Shown here: in pieces, positions 35,906-45,000 of the stretch
Position numbering within the stretch: position 1 is the stretch's first letter
Layout: every line of letters begins with the position of its first letter
Assembly (NCBI GenBank): GCA_046330075.1
Contig: JAXLTL010000007.1
Span: 130,562 to 194,561 of the forward strand
Direction: 5' to 3'
DNA from: JAJTFW01 sp046330075
GTDB taxonomy: Bacteria; Bacteroidota; Bacteroidia; AKYH767-A; OLB10
DNA length: 64,000 nucleotides
Program-made: the position numbers and the translations under genes
The notes under the pieces: model-generated
The model's database searches: none
Told to the model about the DNA's origin: nothing
The model's input: the letters and a program-made list of their open reading frames with translations, nothing else

Positions 35906-36553
35906 TCAGACAAGTCGCTGATTGATCGCTTTGGCGACCGCTTCGGTCATGGAAGCCACGTGGAGTTTCTCGTAGATGTTTTTCATGTGCGAACGCACGG
36001 TCTCGTACGAGATATGGCAGGAATCGGCGATCATTTTATAGCTCATCCCCTTCACCAGGCAGCTGAGCACATCCTTTTCGCGGTTAGAGAGGCCGTAGTT
36101 GGGAATTTCCTCCTGTTTCGGCACGGGAGCCGGCGCCTGCAGGAAGCCCAGCACCTTGCGGGCCACGCTCGGACTCATCGGCGAGCCGCCCTGATACACC
36201 TCCACGATCGACTCCAGGATACGGTTCGGGGACGTATTCTTCAGGATATAACCCGAAGCCCCGGCGCAGATCGCGTTAAAGACCTTATCATCGTCCTCGT
36301 AAGCCGTTTGCATCAGCACATTCAGCGTAGGGCGTGCTTTTTTGATCATTTTCACCAGTTCGATCCCGTTGATATGCGGCATCTGGATATCCATCATCAC
36401 CACATCAGGCTGACTCTCGGCGATCTTCTCCTCCAGTCCGGTACCATCGGCATACGAACCCGCCAGCTCGAACCCCGGCGCATTTTGAATCAACGACGAC
36501 ATCGAATCCCGGAACAGGTCGCTATCATCGAATACAGTAACACGAATTGACAT
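35906..36553 (-). CDS. NarL/FixJ-family response regulator
   Basis: A 215-residue two-component regulator. The receiver domain (about 1-125) has the acidic pair FDDSD (residues 8-12), the phosphoacceptor in DVVMMDIQMP (Asp about 55), the switch Thr in LMQTAYEDDD and the Lys in YILKNTS. The C-terminus is a LuxR-type HTH (LSNREKDVLSCLVKGMSYKM and YETVRSHMKNIYEKLHV). It would bind DNA as a dimer on phosphorylation. No histidine kinase gene is adjacent, so it is an orphan here. Confidence 0.92.
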   Translation of the reverse strand: MSIRVTVFDDSDLFRDSMSSLIQNAPGFELAGSYADGTGLEEKIAESQPDVVMMDIQMPHINGIELVKMIKKARPTLNVLMQTAYEDDDKVFNAICAGASGYILKNTSPNRILESIVEVYQGGSPMSPSVARKVLGFLQAPAPVPKQEEIPNYGLSNREKDVLSCLVKGMSYKMIADSCHISYETVRSHMKNIYEKLHVASMTEAVAKAINQRLV

Positions 36554-37004
36554 GGAACGAAGGTACGAAAAATCCCCGAATGTAGGGGTTGCTGGTAACG
36601 GAGAAATTTAGGGTGAAGTGGCAGAGATGCAGAAGGGACAAAGAGGGGCAAGAGGGGCAAGTTGAGGCCATAGGCCGAAATCCCGAGTGACCAAAGGTCA
36701 CCTCGGGAAGGGGCAAGAGGGGAGGCAAAGGTGAGGAGGTTCGGAGCGGTTGTACTCTGAGGGAAGCCTCGGGGGTTACTGGGTTACGAGGTTACGAAGT
36801 TTCTAAGTTGCGGAGTTTAAGGGGTTCCGGGTTTTTGAGTTTTCAGAGTACAAAGTGATGACGATGATCAATAATACCCAAAGGTCTTTAGTTTAAGCGG
36901 GAAGTTGTATGGAAGGGATGGTTCGGCTATACTTGGAACGATAAAAGCGATATTTTTTCTTCAAAATTTGTTCAGCTATATAATTGGTGGCTGAGTTTTT
37001 AAAA
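36554..37004. repeat. intergenic region with dispersed repeat and 8-bp periodic stretch
   Basis: About 450 bases without a gene. From about 36640 it is purine-rich (AGGGGCAAGAGG blocks) and includes a hairpin with arms CCCGAGtGACC/GGTCacCTCGGG (36682-36707). This stretch matches, in reverse, 61070-61140. From about 36771 to 36835 a degenerate 8-base periodicity runs (gGGGTTAC, tGGGTTAC, gAGGTTAC, gAAGTTTC, tAAGTTGC, gGAGTTTA). The same gene-free repeat family occurs in reverse around 58.8 and 63.5 kb. Confidence 0.6.
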
Positions 37005-39131
37005 TCAGCCTAACTTCTCTCCGCACCCCGCACAAAACCGATCATCGCCATAGGAAACTTTGCCGCAGTTGTTGCAGGTTTTGATGGATCCGGGCACTTC
37101 GATCTGTATACTGATACGCTTGACAAAAGCGGTTGGGAGTTCAGCGATGAATTCACTTTCGGCGCTTGCTGCAGAAATAAGGAAGAGATGTTCGCGGGCG
37201 CGGGTGAGGGCAACATAAAAGAGCCGGCGTTCTTCTTCCTTGAGGTCTTCGATATTTTGCGGACGAATCACCTGATAGATGCGGTCGCCCAGCCAGGTGT
37301 CAGGAAATCCTCCGTTGCCTTTGTAAAGTCCGAGGATGAACACCGCACGTGCTTCGAGTCCTTTGGCTGCGTGGATGGTTCTCGCCGTGAATTCTACTCC
37401 GCTATTGCGCAATTCGTACCGGAAAGGATCGTACATACCCGTACGGCGGTAGAGAATTAAAATTTCTTCTTTCGAATACCCGGCCTTGTTGAGTTCGGCG
37501 ATTTTCCGGATGAGAAACTCTACATCATCTTCGCCGGGAGAACTGGCGAGATAGAGCAGAATATCGGTTTCATTCTTGTTGAAGGCTTCAACTTCCTTTT
37601 CAATTTTCTTCTTGTTCTGCCGGATGACTTCATTTCCGGCTTCAACGATACTATGCGTACTGCGATAATTGGTATTCAGAAAGTGCAGCACTGCATCATC
37701 GAAATATTTCCGAAAATCAATGAAATATTTCACTTCTGATCCACGGAATCCATAAATACTTTGCCAATCGTCGCCAACGCAAAACAACTGTGTAGAGGGC
37801 TTGAGTAACTTCTTGATCATCTCCACCTGCGGCACGTTCACATCCTGAAACTCGTCCACCAGAATATAATCATAACGTTGCTGCAGTGCCGAACGTACAT
37901 CTTCGTGTTTTTCGAGTAGCTGATTCGAGAGCAGCATGAGATCGTTGAAGTCCATGTAGGACTTTGCCTTGCAGTTACGGTGATAAGCTTCCCAGATTTT
38001 CTCCAGCAGCAGATAATAATGACTTACCCGTTCATGAGGTTCCGCTTTTCCTTTTACAAAACACTCTTCGGCATTTAACGCCGACACCTTGATAAAATCA
38101 ATTGTACGTTTGATATCGCGGCAAAACTGTTGGAAGGCCTTATCGTACGGAGCAATCGCTTCCTGCACAGCCAGGATGACGGGTCCAGCGAGGTAATTGC
38201 TCAACCGCTTTCGCAGAATCATATCCAGCTTCCGGCTGATTTGTCCGCTCTCGTACATCTCCTGCTCAAACGTTTTCGACATCCGTTCTCCCCGCATGCG
38301 CAACAACTCCTCTTTCTTCGAAGTGCCTTTACTGTAATCACTGACATGTTCGATATAGATACGCGCTTCCGGAATATAAAAGTCCGGATACACCAACATA
38401 TTTTCTCCCTTCACCGGACGCTCGTACACGTAATCAATTTTATGACGGTACAGCCAATCTGCAATGTACACTTCCGACTTCGACCGTACACGATCACCTT
38501 TCAAGGTAGTATAATAATACTCGGCGGGAGTAGGAGGGTTAGTAGGAACCGGTTTCTTCTCCGGCTTGTGATAATAATCGACGAGATACTGACGCAGCAG
38601 CAAGAGCCAGTCGTAATCAGCAGCAGCGCACTCCTCTGCCGCACGACGCACCACCTCTAGCGTTGTTTCCTTCGCCGTATCTGCATCTTCCGGTTTTTCC
38701 TCCTTCGTATCGATGATCAGATGAAAGCGGTTATCATACACCTTGGAGCCCATCGCCCGCATGAGCTGATACCCGAGTCCATGGAAGGTGGTCATGGTGA
38801 GTTGCGAAATCCACGGAATTCGCTGCGTAAAATTCTTTCGAAACTCACGTAGGGTTTCCTCGTTATATCCCGCAGTTTCCAGTGTATGCTGATAAAAACC
38901 CGAAGCATCATTCTGTACGATGAGGCGGTTGATCATTTCATTCGCCGCATTGCGCGTAAACGTAATCGCCAGAATTTTATCGGCCGGCACACCCTTCTCC
39001 TTCACCAGGTACTCAATCTTCTGCAGCAGCGACTTTGTTTTCCCCGAACCCGCACCGGCCACCACCAGAATGCGTTTCGCCTCATCGGTAATAGCGGAGA
39101 GTTGGCGGGGATTGAGAGATTGGGTGGGCAT
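37005..39131 (-). CDS. UvrD/Rep-type helicase with embedded nuclease-like segment and zinc ribbon
   Basis: A 708-residue SF1 helicase, start at 39131 (MPTQSLNPRQLSAITDEAKR); an in-frame codon farther upstream only reads through a C9 run. Walker A is VVAGAGSGKTKSL, motif II VDEFQDVNVPQ, motif III VGDDWQSIYGFRGS, later motifs TIHAAKGLEARAVFI and VALTRAREHLFL. An insertion at about 214-259 (RSKSEVYIADWLYRHKIDY, YPDFYIPEARIYIEH) has the D/E spacing of a PD-(D/E)XK-type fold. The end is a zinc ribbon (CNNCGKVSYGDDRFCAGCG). This HelD-like layout suggests DNA repair or defence. It adjoins the restriction island. Confidence 0.85.
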   Translation of the reverse strand: MPTQSLNPRQLSAITDEAKRILVVAGAGSGKTKSLLQKIEYLVKEKGVPADKILAITFTRNAANEMINRLIVQNDASGFYQHTLETAGYNEETLREFRKNFTQRIPWISQLTMTTFHGLGYQLMRAMGSKVYDNRFHLIIDTKEEKPEDADTAKETTLEVVRRAAEECAAADYDWLLLLRQYLVDYYHKPEKKPVPTNPPTPAEYYYTTLKGDRVRSKSEVYIADWLYRHKIDYVYERPVKGENMLVYPDFYIPEARIYIEHVSDYSKGTSKKEELLRMRGERMSKTFEQEMYESGQISRKLDMILRKRLSNYLAGPVILAVQEAIAPYDKAFQQFCRDIKRTIDFIKVSALNAEECFVKGKAEPHERVSHYYLLLEKIWEAYHRNCKAKSYMDFNDLMLLSNQLLEKHEDVRSALQQRYDYILVDEFQDVNVPQVEMIKKLLKPSTQLFCVGDDWQSIYGFRGSEVKYFIDFRKYFDDAVLHFLNTNYRSTHSIVEAGNEVIRQNKKKIEKEVEAFNKNETDILLYLASSPGEDDVEFLIRKIAELNKAGYSKEEILILYRRTGMYDPFRYELRNSGVEFTARTIHAAKGLEARAVFILGLYKGNGGFPDTWLGDRIYQVIRPQNIEDLKEEERRLFYVALTRAREHLFLISAASAESEFIAELPTAFVKRISIQIEVPGSIKTCNNCGKVSYGDDRFCAGCGEKLG

Positions 39132-39140
39132 GGGGGGGGG
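39132..39140 (-). promoter_or_regulatory. nine-cytosine run directly before the helicase start codon
   Basis: On the minus strand nine C lie immediately before the ATG, in the ribosome-binding region. Such homopolymers slip easily; slippage would change the spacing between any Shine-Dalgarno-like sequence and the start. Confidence 0.5.
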
Positions 39141-39519
39141 AGATTTTAGAAGGAGTGATAGCGGTGTTGGATTAAACAACGAAATTTGTTGGGGAGAAAC
39201 AAACTCGACTGTGATTGAATCCGGGGTTATGATGTTTTCTAATGAATAAACTTCGAATTTCCATTTTCCGAGCCCAATTTACCACATGGCAACGTAAACA
39301 CACCCAATGCTGCAAATTTTATCATTGAAATATACTTTATGAATGAAACACAATTACATTTGTATGGCATTGATCTGAATTGTTATATTAGCAGGTATAG
39401 ATATTAATGCATTGATTATCAAAGTTTATTGCGCCGTTATGAGTTTTTGGAATTGTTTTGAGGCAGGAACGAATTCAACAAATTTTTAACGGACACAGGC
39501 AATAGTAATACGAATAGAC
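39141..39519. other. intergenic region at the left edge of the defence island
   Basis: About 380 A+T-rich bases between the divergent helicase and hsdM. TACATTTG at 39355-39362 fits the -7 consensus but has no -33 at 19 bases. The sequence at 39486-39521 read on the minus strand begins MSIRITIA, like the first residues of a response regulator, then stops: a possible gene remnant. No RNA gene or integrase is seen. Confidence 0.4.
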
Positions 39520-41514
39520 ATGAACCATATCCAACATAATCAAATTGTCAATTTCATCTGGGGTATTGCTGATGACGTACTTCGGGATGTTTATACGAGA
39601 GGTAAATATAGAGACATCATACTTCCATTTACCGTTTTACGCAGATTGGATGCCTTGCTGGAGCCTTCAAAGAATAAGGTGATTGAAATGCATGAGCAGC
39701 TCAATAAGATGAAAATCGAAAATCAGTCACCGCAGCTTCGAAAGGTGTCCGGTTACGTTTTTTACAACACGTCAAAGTTCACGTTTAAATTATTGTTGAA
39801 CGACCCGGCGAATATCCGGCAGAACCTTGAAAATTATCTGGATGGCTTTAGTTCAGATGTGCAAGACATCATCAGCAAATTCAAATTGCGGAATCAGTTG
39901 GATACCCTTGAAGAAGGTAATATCACCTTCCCATTGATTGAAAAATTTTGTTCTTCTCAAATCAACCTTAGTCCGGTAGCGGTGAAAGATAAGGATGGAA
40001 ATATTGTGCATGAAGGATTGAGTAATCTGGGAATGGGCTATGTTTTTGAGGAACTTATTCGTAAGTTCAATGAAGAAAACAACGAAGAAGCGGGTGAACA
40101 CTTCACACCAAGGGAAATCATCAAGCTGATGACCCATCTCATTTTTGAACCTGTCAAGAACAAGATCAAAGAAGGTACTTATCTCATTTATGACCCTGCC
40201 TGTGGCAGTGGTGGTATGTTAACGGAAGCCGAACACTTTGCACTGGAAATAAATCCTAAAGCAACCTACCATTTATACGGGCAGGAAGTGAATCCCGAAA
40301 CATTTGCAATCTGCAAAGCAGATATGCTGATCAAAGAGGAAGATCCTGAGAAAGTTGCTTTTGGTTCAACATTGTCAAATGATGGATTCCCCAAACTTAA
40401 ATTTGACTTTATGTTGTCTAATCCTCCGTATGGCAAAACATGGAAGGTGGACCAGGACAGCATCGTTGATCCAAAAACAAAGGAAATTCTTGATAGTCGC
40501 TTTAGTGTTGGAGTGCCCAGGGTAAGTGATGGCCAGTTGCTGTTCCTGATGAACATGGTTTCCAAGATGAAGGCCGATAGTGAAATAGGCAGCCGTATTG
40601 CTTCAGTACATAATGGCTCTTCCTTGTTTACAGGAGAAGCGGGCGGTGGTGAAAGCGAAATAAGAAAGTACATCATTGAAAACGATTTGCTCGAAGCCAT
40701 CATTCAGTTGCCCAATGATATGTTTTATAACACCGGCATAGCCACGTATATCTGGGTGCTGAGCAATAAAAAGGAGAAGAGAAGAAAAGGGAAAGTTCAA
40801 TTGATTGATGCCTCCGGTATCTACAGCAAAATGCGAAAGGGCTTAGGCAGTAAATCAAATGAATTGACGGAATCGCATATTCAACAGATTGCAGTGGCCT
40901 ATAAAGATTTTCAGGATAATGAAATCAGCAGAATATTTGATAACGATGATTTTGCCTATTGGAGTATAACCGTTGAACGTCCTTTGCGTTTGGCATGGCA
41001 GCTATCAGAAGAAAGGCTATCTGCCATAGAGGATACCGATTACTGTTTGCCGGTCCTCAAAGCATTGCAAAAGCAGTTTGGCTCTGCTGTACAAAACGAC
41101 TTCAATCAACTATTGTCTGCACTGGATACACAGCTAAAGAAGTTGACATTGAAGTGGAAGCCAAAAGAGAAGAAGACATTTTTAGATGCGATATCCTGGC
41201 GCGATGAAGAAGCGGAACCAATAATTAAAAAGCAGGACAAGAAAGAAGTGGTGTATGAAGCCGACCCTGAATTACGGGATTACGAGAGTGTTCCGGTAAA
41301 GCAAAATGTGCAGGCCTATTTTGAAAAGGAAGTGTGGCCCTTTGTGCCTGATGCATGGATTGACCATTCTAAAACAGTTAAAGGCTATGAAGTATCATTT
41401 ACAAAAATATTTTATAAATATTTGCCTCTGCGAAGCGTCTATGATATTCTAAATGAAATTATAGAATTAGAGAAAGATACAGATGGATTGTTAAACAAAA
41501 TAATAGATTATTAA
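39520..41514 (+). CDS. hsdM: type I restriction-modification DNA methyltransferase subunit
   Basis: A 664-residue HsdM, longer than the usual 500 or so because of a C-terminal extension. The N-terminus is an HsdM_N helical domain (IWGIADDVLRDVYTRGKYRD). The catalytic domain has the SAM motif YDPACGSGGMLTEAEHFAL (about residue 224), VNPETFAICKADM, and the N6-adenine motif LSNPPYG (about residue 300). It methylates adenine in the recognition site given by HsdS and forms the M2S core. It is the first gene of the island. The coming hsdS and hsdR are 5.7 and 8.7 kb downstream with other genes between, which is unusual. Confidence 0.95.
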   Translation: MNHIQHNQIVNFIWGIADDVLRDVYTRGKYRDIILPFTVLRRLDALLEPSKNKVIEMHEQLNKMKIENQSPQLRKVSGYVFYNTSKFTFKLLLNDPANIRQNLENYLDGFSSDVQDIISKFKLRNQLDTLEEGNITFPLIEKFCSSQINLSPVAVKDKDGNIVHEGLSNLGMGYVFEELIRKFNEENNEEAGEHFTPREIIKLMTHLIFEPVKNKIKEGTYLIYDPACGSGGMLTEAEHFALEINPKATYHLYGQEVNPETFAICKADMLIKEEDPEKVAFGSTLSNDGFPKLKFDFMLSNPPYGKTWKVDQDSIVDPKTKEILDSRFSVGVPRVSDGQLLFLMNMVSKMKADSEIGSRIASVHNGSSLFTGEAGGGESEIRKYIIENDLLEAIIQLPNDMFYNTGIATYIWVLSNKKEKRRKGKVQLIDASGIYSKMRKGLGSKSNELTESHIQQIAVAYKDFQDNEISRIFDNDDFAYWSITVERPLRLAWQLSEERLSAIEDTDYCLPVLKALQKQFGSAVQNDFNQLLSALDTQLKKLTLKWKPKEKKTFLDAISWRDEEAEPIIKKQDKKEVVYEADPELRDYESVPVKQNVQAYFEKEVWPFVPDAWIDHSKTVKGYEVSFTKIFYKYLPLRSVYDILNEIIELEKDTDGLLNKIIDY

Positions 41515-41516
41515 AT

Positions 41517-42005
41517 ATGGAGCTTTTGCCGATTATAATTGAAATATTGTCAGATAACAAACAATTAAAGGCCAAGGATATAAATTATGCCATTAAAAAC
41601 AAGTTTGGAATAACATGTAAAAAAAGTGAAATTAACCTAATACTATATAAGTATACAGATATTTTTGAATCTAACAGTAGTTACTCATGGAGCATTAAGA
41701 AGACAGCACAGAAAGTTGGTATAAAAAACGATTCCAAAGACAAATTTATGTATTCTGGTATTGTGAAGCAAATATTCGATAGTAATAGAGGAATATTTAA
41801 TAAGCGGGCATGGAAGAAGAGAAATGTTTTAATAGAAACTAAGAATGGAAAGTTAATACTAGCTACAGACTGGAAGGATCTTATTGAAAAGAATAATTTA
41901 ACAAACAATGATAAAATTTCATTTGAGTTCGAGATAGCTGCGCGTAAAGGTAAATTTGGCCAAATATTGAATTATGTGAATTTGCTTGATTTAAAAAAAA
42001 TGTAA
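41517..42005 (+). CDS. hypothetical protein, winged-helix-like N-terminus
   Basis: A 162-residue basic protein, strongly A+T-rich in codon use. The N-terminal 60 residues (LLPIIIEILSDNKQLKAKDINYAIKNKFG) look like a winged-helix or HARE-type fold; the C-terminal part (KAWKKRNVLIETKNGKLILA onward) has beta-strand character. No family is recognised. It starts 2 bases after hsdM and ends 10 bases before the RecQ-like gene, so it is in the operon. It could be a DNA-binding adaptor; this is only a guess. Confidence 0.65.
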   Translation: MELLPIIIEILSDNKQLKAKDINYAIKNKFGITCKKSEINLILYKYTDIFESNSSYSWSIKKTAQKVGIKNDSKDKFMYSGIVKQIFDSNRGIFNKRAWKKRNVLIETKNGKLILATDWKDLIEKNNLTNNDKISFEFEIAARKGKFGQILNYVNLLDLKKM

Positions 42006-42015
42006 TAAGTGTTTC

Positions 42016-45000
42016 ATGCAATTACAAGCTGGCTACATATTAGAATCAGTTCGAGATGCACTCAACGCTTATGCAAAGCGGAATGAGAAGTCACCTGCAT
42101 TGCATGGCTTGTTAAGGTCACTAAGCACATTTGAAGTGCAAACCGGACTTAATCTTGAAACACCGGCAAATCCTCCATCCATATTTGCTGTTGCATCTAA
42201 TATTATTACACGAGGCTTGCCCACTTTGGCAAGTGTGAATCTGGAAGAGTACTTTGCTGATAAATTAGCAGTTACACAGAGGCAGGATAATATAGCCAGA
42301 GGTAAGGTTGCTTTTCCTTTCGTGAATGTGGATGAAGATAGTGAACACGGCCAGTCGCTTTTCAAAACATTACACACAATTGACCCAAGAGCAAAGAACA
42401 GAAGCCAGTACCTCAAAGTAAATGATGTTGACAGCAGTTTTGAACGCAGCTTTCTCCTAAAACTTTTGCCTGAAAAACAGGCATACCTGGCCCAACTTTT
42501 AGAAAAGCAAAGAACACGTAGTTCTTTCACCCGTGACAACAATCAGGGAAGGGTAGATTTCAGCCTTGAAATACCTTACGATTTTACTAAGAGCAGAACC
42601 AACCGTTATAACAGTCAGGTGCAGATTAAGCACCACAAAACTTATGTTATTGAGGTGGATGGTAAAAAGTACCATACGGATTTATTAGACGACCTGAAAG
42701 ATTTTGAAATTGCTCAGCTGTCTCGAAACATCAGCCACATCACAGAAGATAGAGTTTATAAAGATGTAGAAGAATTTATTCGCACAATTGAAGCAGAAGA
42801 ATTTATACAGCAAGCACAGGACAACTACAGCAATGAAGAATATTTATTGAGCAAATTTACGGCCTTGTGCCTTGCCCCATTCGGTATGGCAAGGCTTCAA
42901 AAGGTGGTACTTCAATACCTAATGGCTCATTATGATGCTGCAATCACAAAGCAAAAGATAAAAATTGCTGTTGCAGAAAGAGACCTTCCATGTGCAATGG
43001 CTGCATTTGATGACCTTTCGTTATTACTCCATACCCTCAATGATTTAGCTCAAACTCAAATTCATATCCCTGCATTCGAGGTGCAAGTTTTCGCTTCGCC
43101 TGAATTTAGGGACCATACATTGCATAATGGCAAATCAGTAGCTCCGCTTACTACTTTGAACGCTGCGGATTTTGATGTTGTTATTGATATTTCGGTATTG
43201 CGTAGAATGTCGGTATTCAAGGATGATTTTCCTCCTGCACACAATACGGTTGTCATTCGCAATGCTCATTACATACACTACAAAACCAACACAGGAGTCA
43301 TATCAGCACCTTCAGTGTTGTACAGGCCATTGGTAAACCAATTGCAGAATGAAGTTTTTGAGCCTATTGCTGAAACATCTGAACTGCTTAAAAAACTATT
43401 GCAGGACATCTTCCGCAAACTCGATTTCCGGGTAGGTCAGCTTCCTATCCTCAATCGGGCAGTGCAACTAAAATCTGTCATTGGTTTGTTACCAACGGGT
43501 GGCGGTAAATCGCTTACCTATCAGTTGGCAGCCATGCTGCAACCGGGTACTACTATTGTCATTGATCCGATTCGTTCATTGATGATTGACCAGTACAATG
43601 GCTTGAAAGAACTAAGCATAGATAAGTGTGAGTTTATAAACTCTACCCTTACTACTGCCGAAAGAAATTTCAATCAACATGAATTATTGGCGAAAGGCCA
43701 GTTACAGTTTTTATTCGTTTCGCCTGAACGTTTTGTAATTGATGATTTCAGAAAAGCACTGGATAATGCACGGAAAGACGGACATTGTTTTGCGTACGCT
43801 GTGATTGATGAAGTGCATTGTGTTTCAGAGTGGGGGCATGATTTCAGAACACCATACTTAAACCTGGGTGACAATGCTCAGGAATATTGCCTTACCTACA
43901 GCGGTAATTCAATTCCGCTGTTTGGGTTAACCGCAACTGCATCTTTTGATGTGTTGGCTGATATTGAGAGAGAGTTGAACATAAAGGAAGATGATGGCAA
44001 TGCGGTGGTTCGTTTTGAAAACAGTGTAAGAGATGAAATCAACTACCTTGTAAAGGAAGTACCCAACACCTACGAAGGCTTGGATAATCTGACCGAGAAA
44101 GCCATCAGGGAGAGTATTGGTAAAAAGAAGCAGGATGCCATCTTTGGCTTAATAGGCGACAAGCAAACGGTGCTGCAAACCTTTAATCAGCCGCCAGCTA
44201 TTCAAGAAATAATTGAACATTCTTTCAAAAATTATTTGCCTATTACTACAAGGCAGGAATGGCTGCAAAAGACAGGTAGCGAAACAGAAGCCCTGAAACA
44301 ATATGAAGGCATACTGTTTAATAAACTCCATATTTCCACAGATGCTTTTGCTGTGCAAAAGAAAGATGATACAACCCTATATCAATATGGGCTGATTGTA
44401 TTCATGCCACACAGACAAGGTTGGTTAGGCATACGTAATGGCTACAATTCGCATGGTGTATTTGATAATCCGAGATATGTACTGATTGAACAGGACGATC
44501 AAAAGACAATACACTTTTACAATTCTGAAACCTTAGGCTACTTCATGGGAAGTGGTGATGATGATAATGCCGACAAGTTGGATGAAGAATCATTCCATCA
44601 CCTCGAACTATTCAAGGATAATGAGGAATCGATAATGGTAGCTACAAAAGCGTTTGGCATGGGTATAGACAAGCCAAATGTGCGAATGACCATCCACATC
44701 AATATCCCACAGTCCATTGAATCATTTGTTCAGGAAGCAGGCCGTGCCGGTCGTGATGGAAAAGTTTCAGCCTCCGTTATTCTGTTCAACAATGACCAGT
44801 TACGCATTGCATCCAAGCCTAAAGAACCCTATCATTTGGATAAGGATGTACTCATGTACTTCCATAAAAACTCCTTTAAAGGCCAGGTGAAAGAAAGGGT
44901 AATGATTCATGAACTGAGAAGCCGAATAACTTACCCGAATACCAATAACCTCCAAATGCTCATTGACCAGCTCAATGACCTGTTTGGAACAGATGATGTG

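Noticed and set aside
39141..39519. attachment site or integrase remnant at the island edge
   Set aside because: No direct repeats with the right edge and no integrase or transposase fragment were found.
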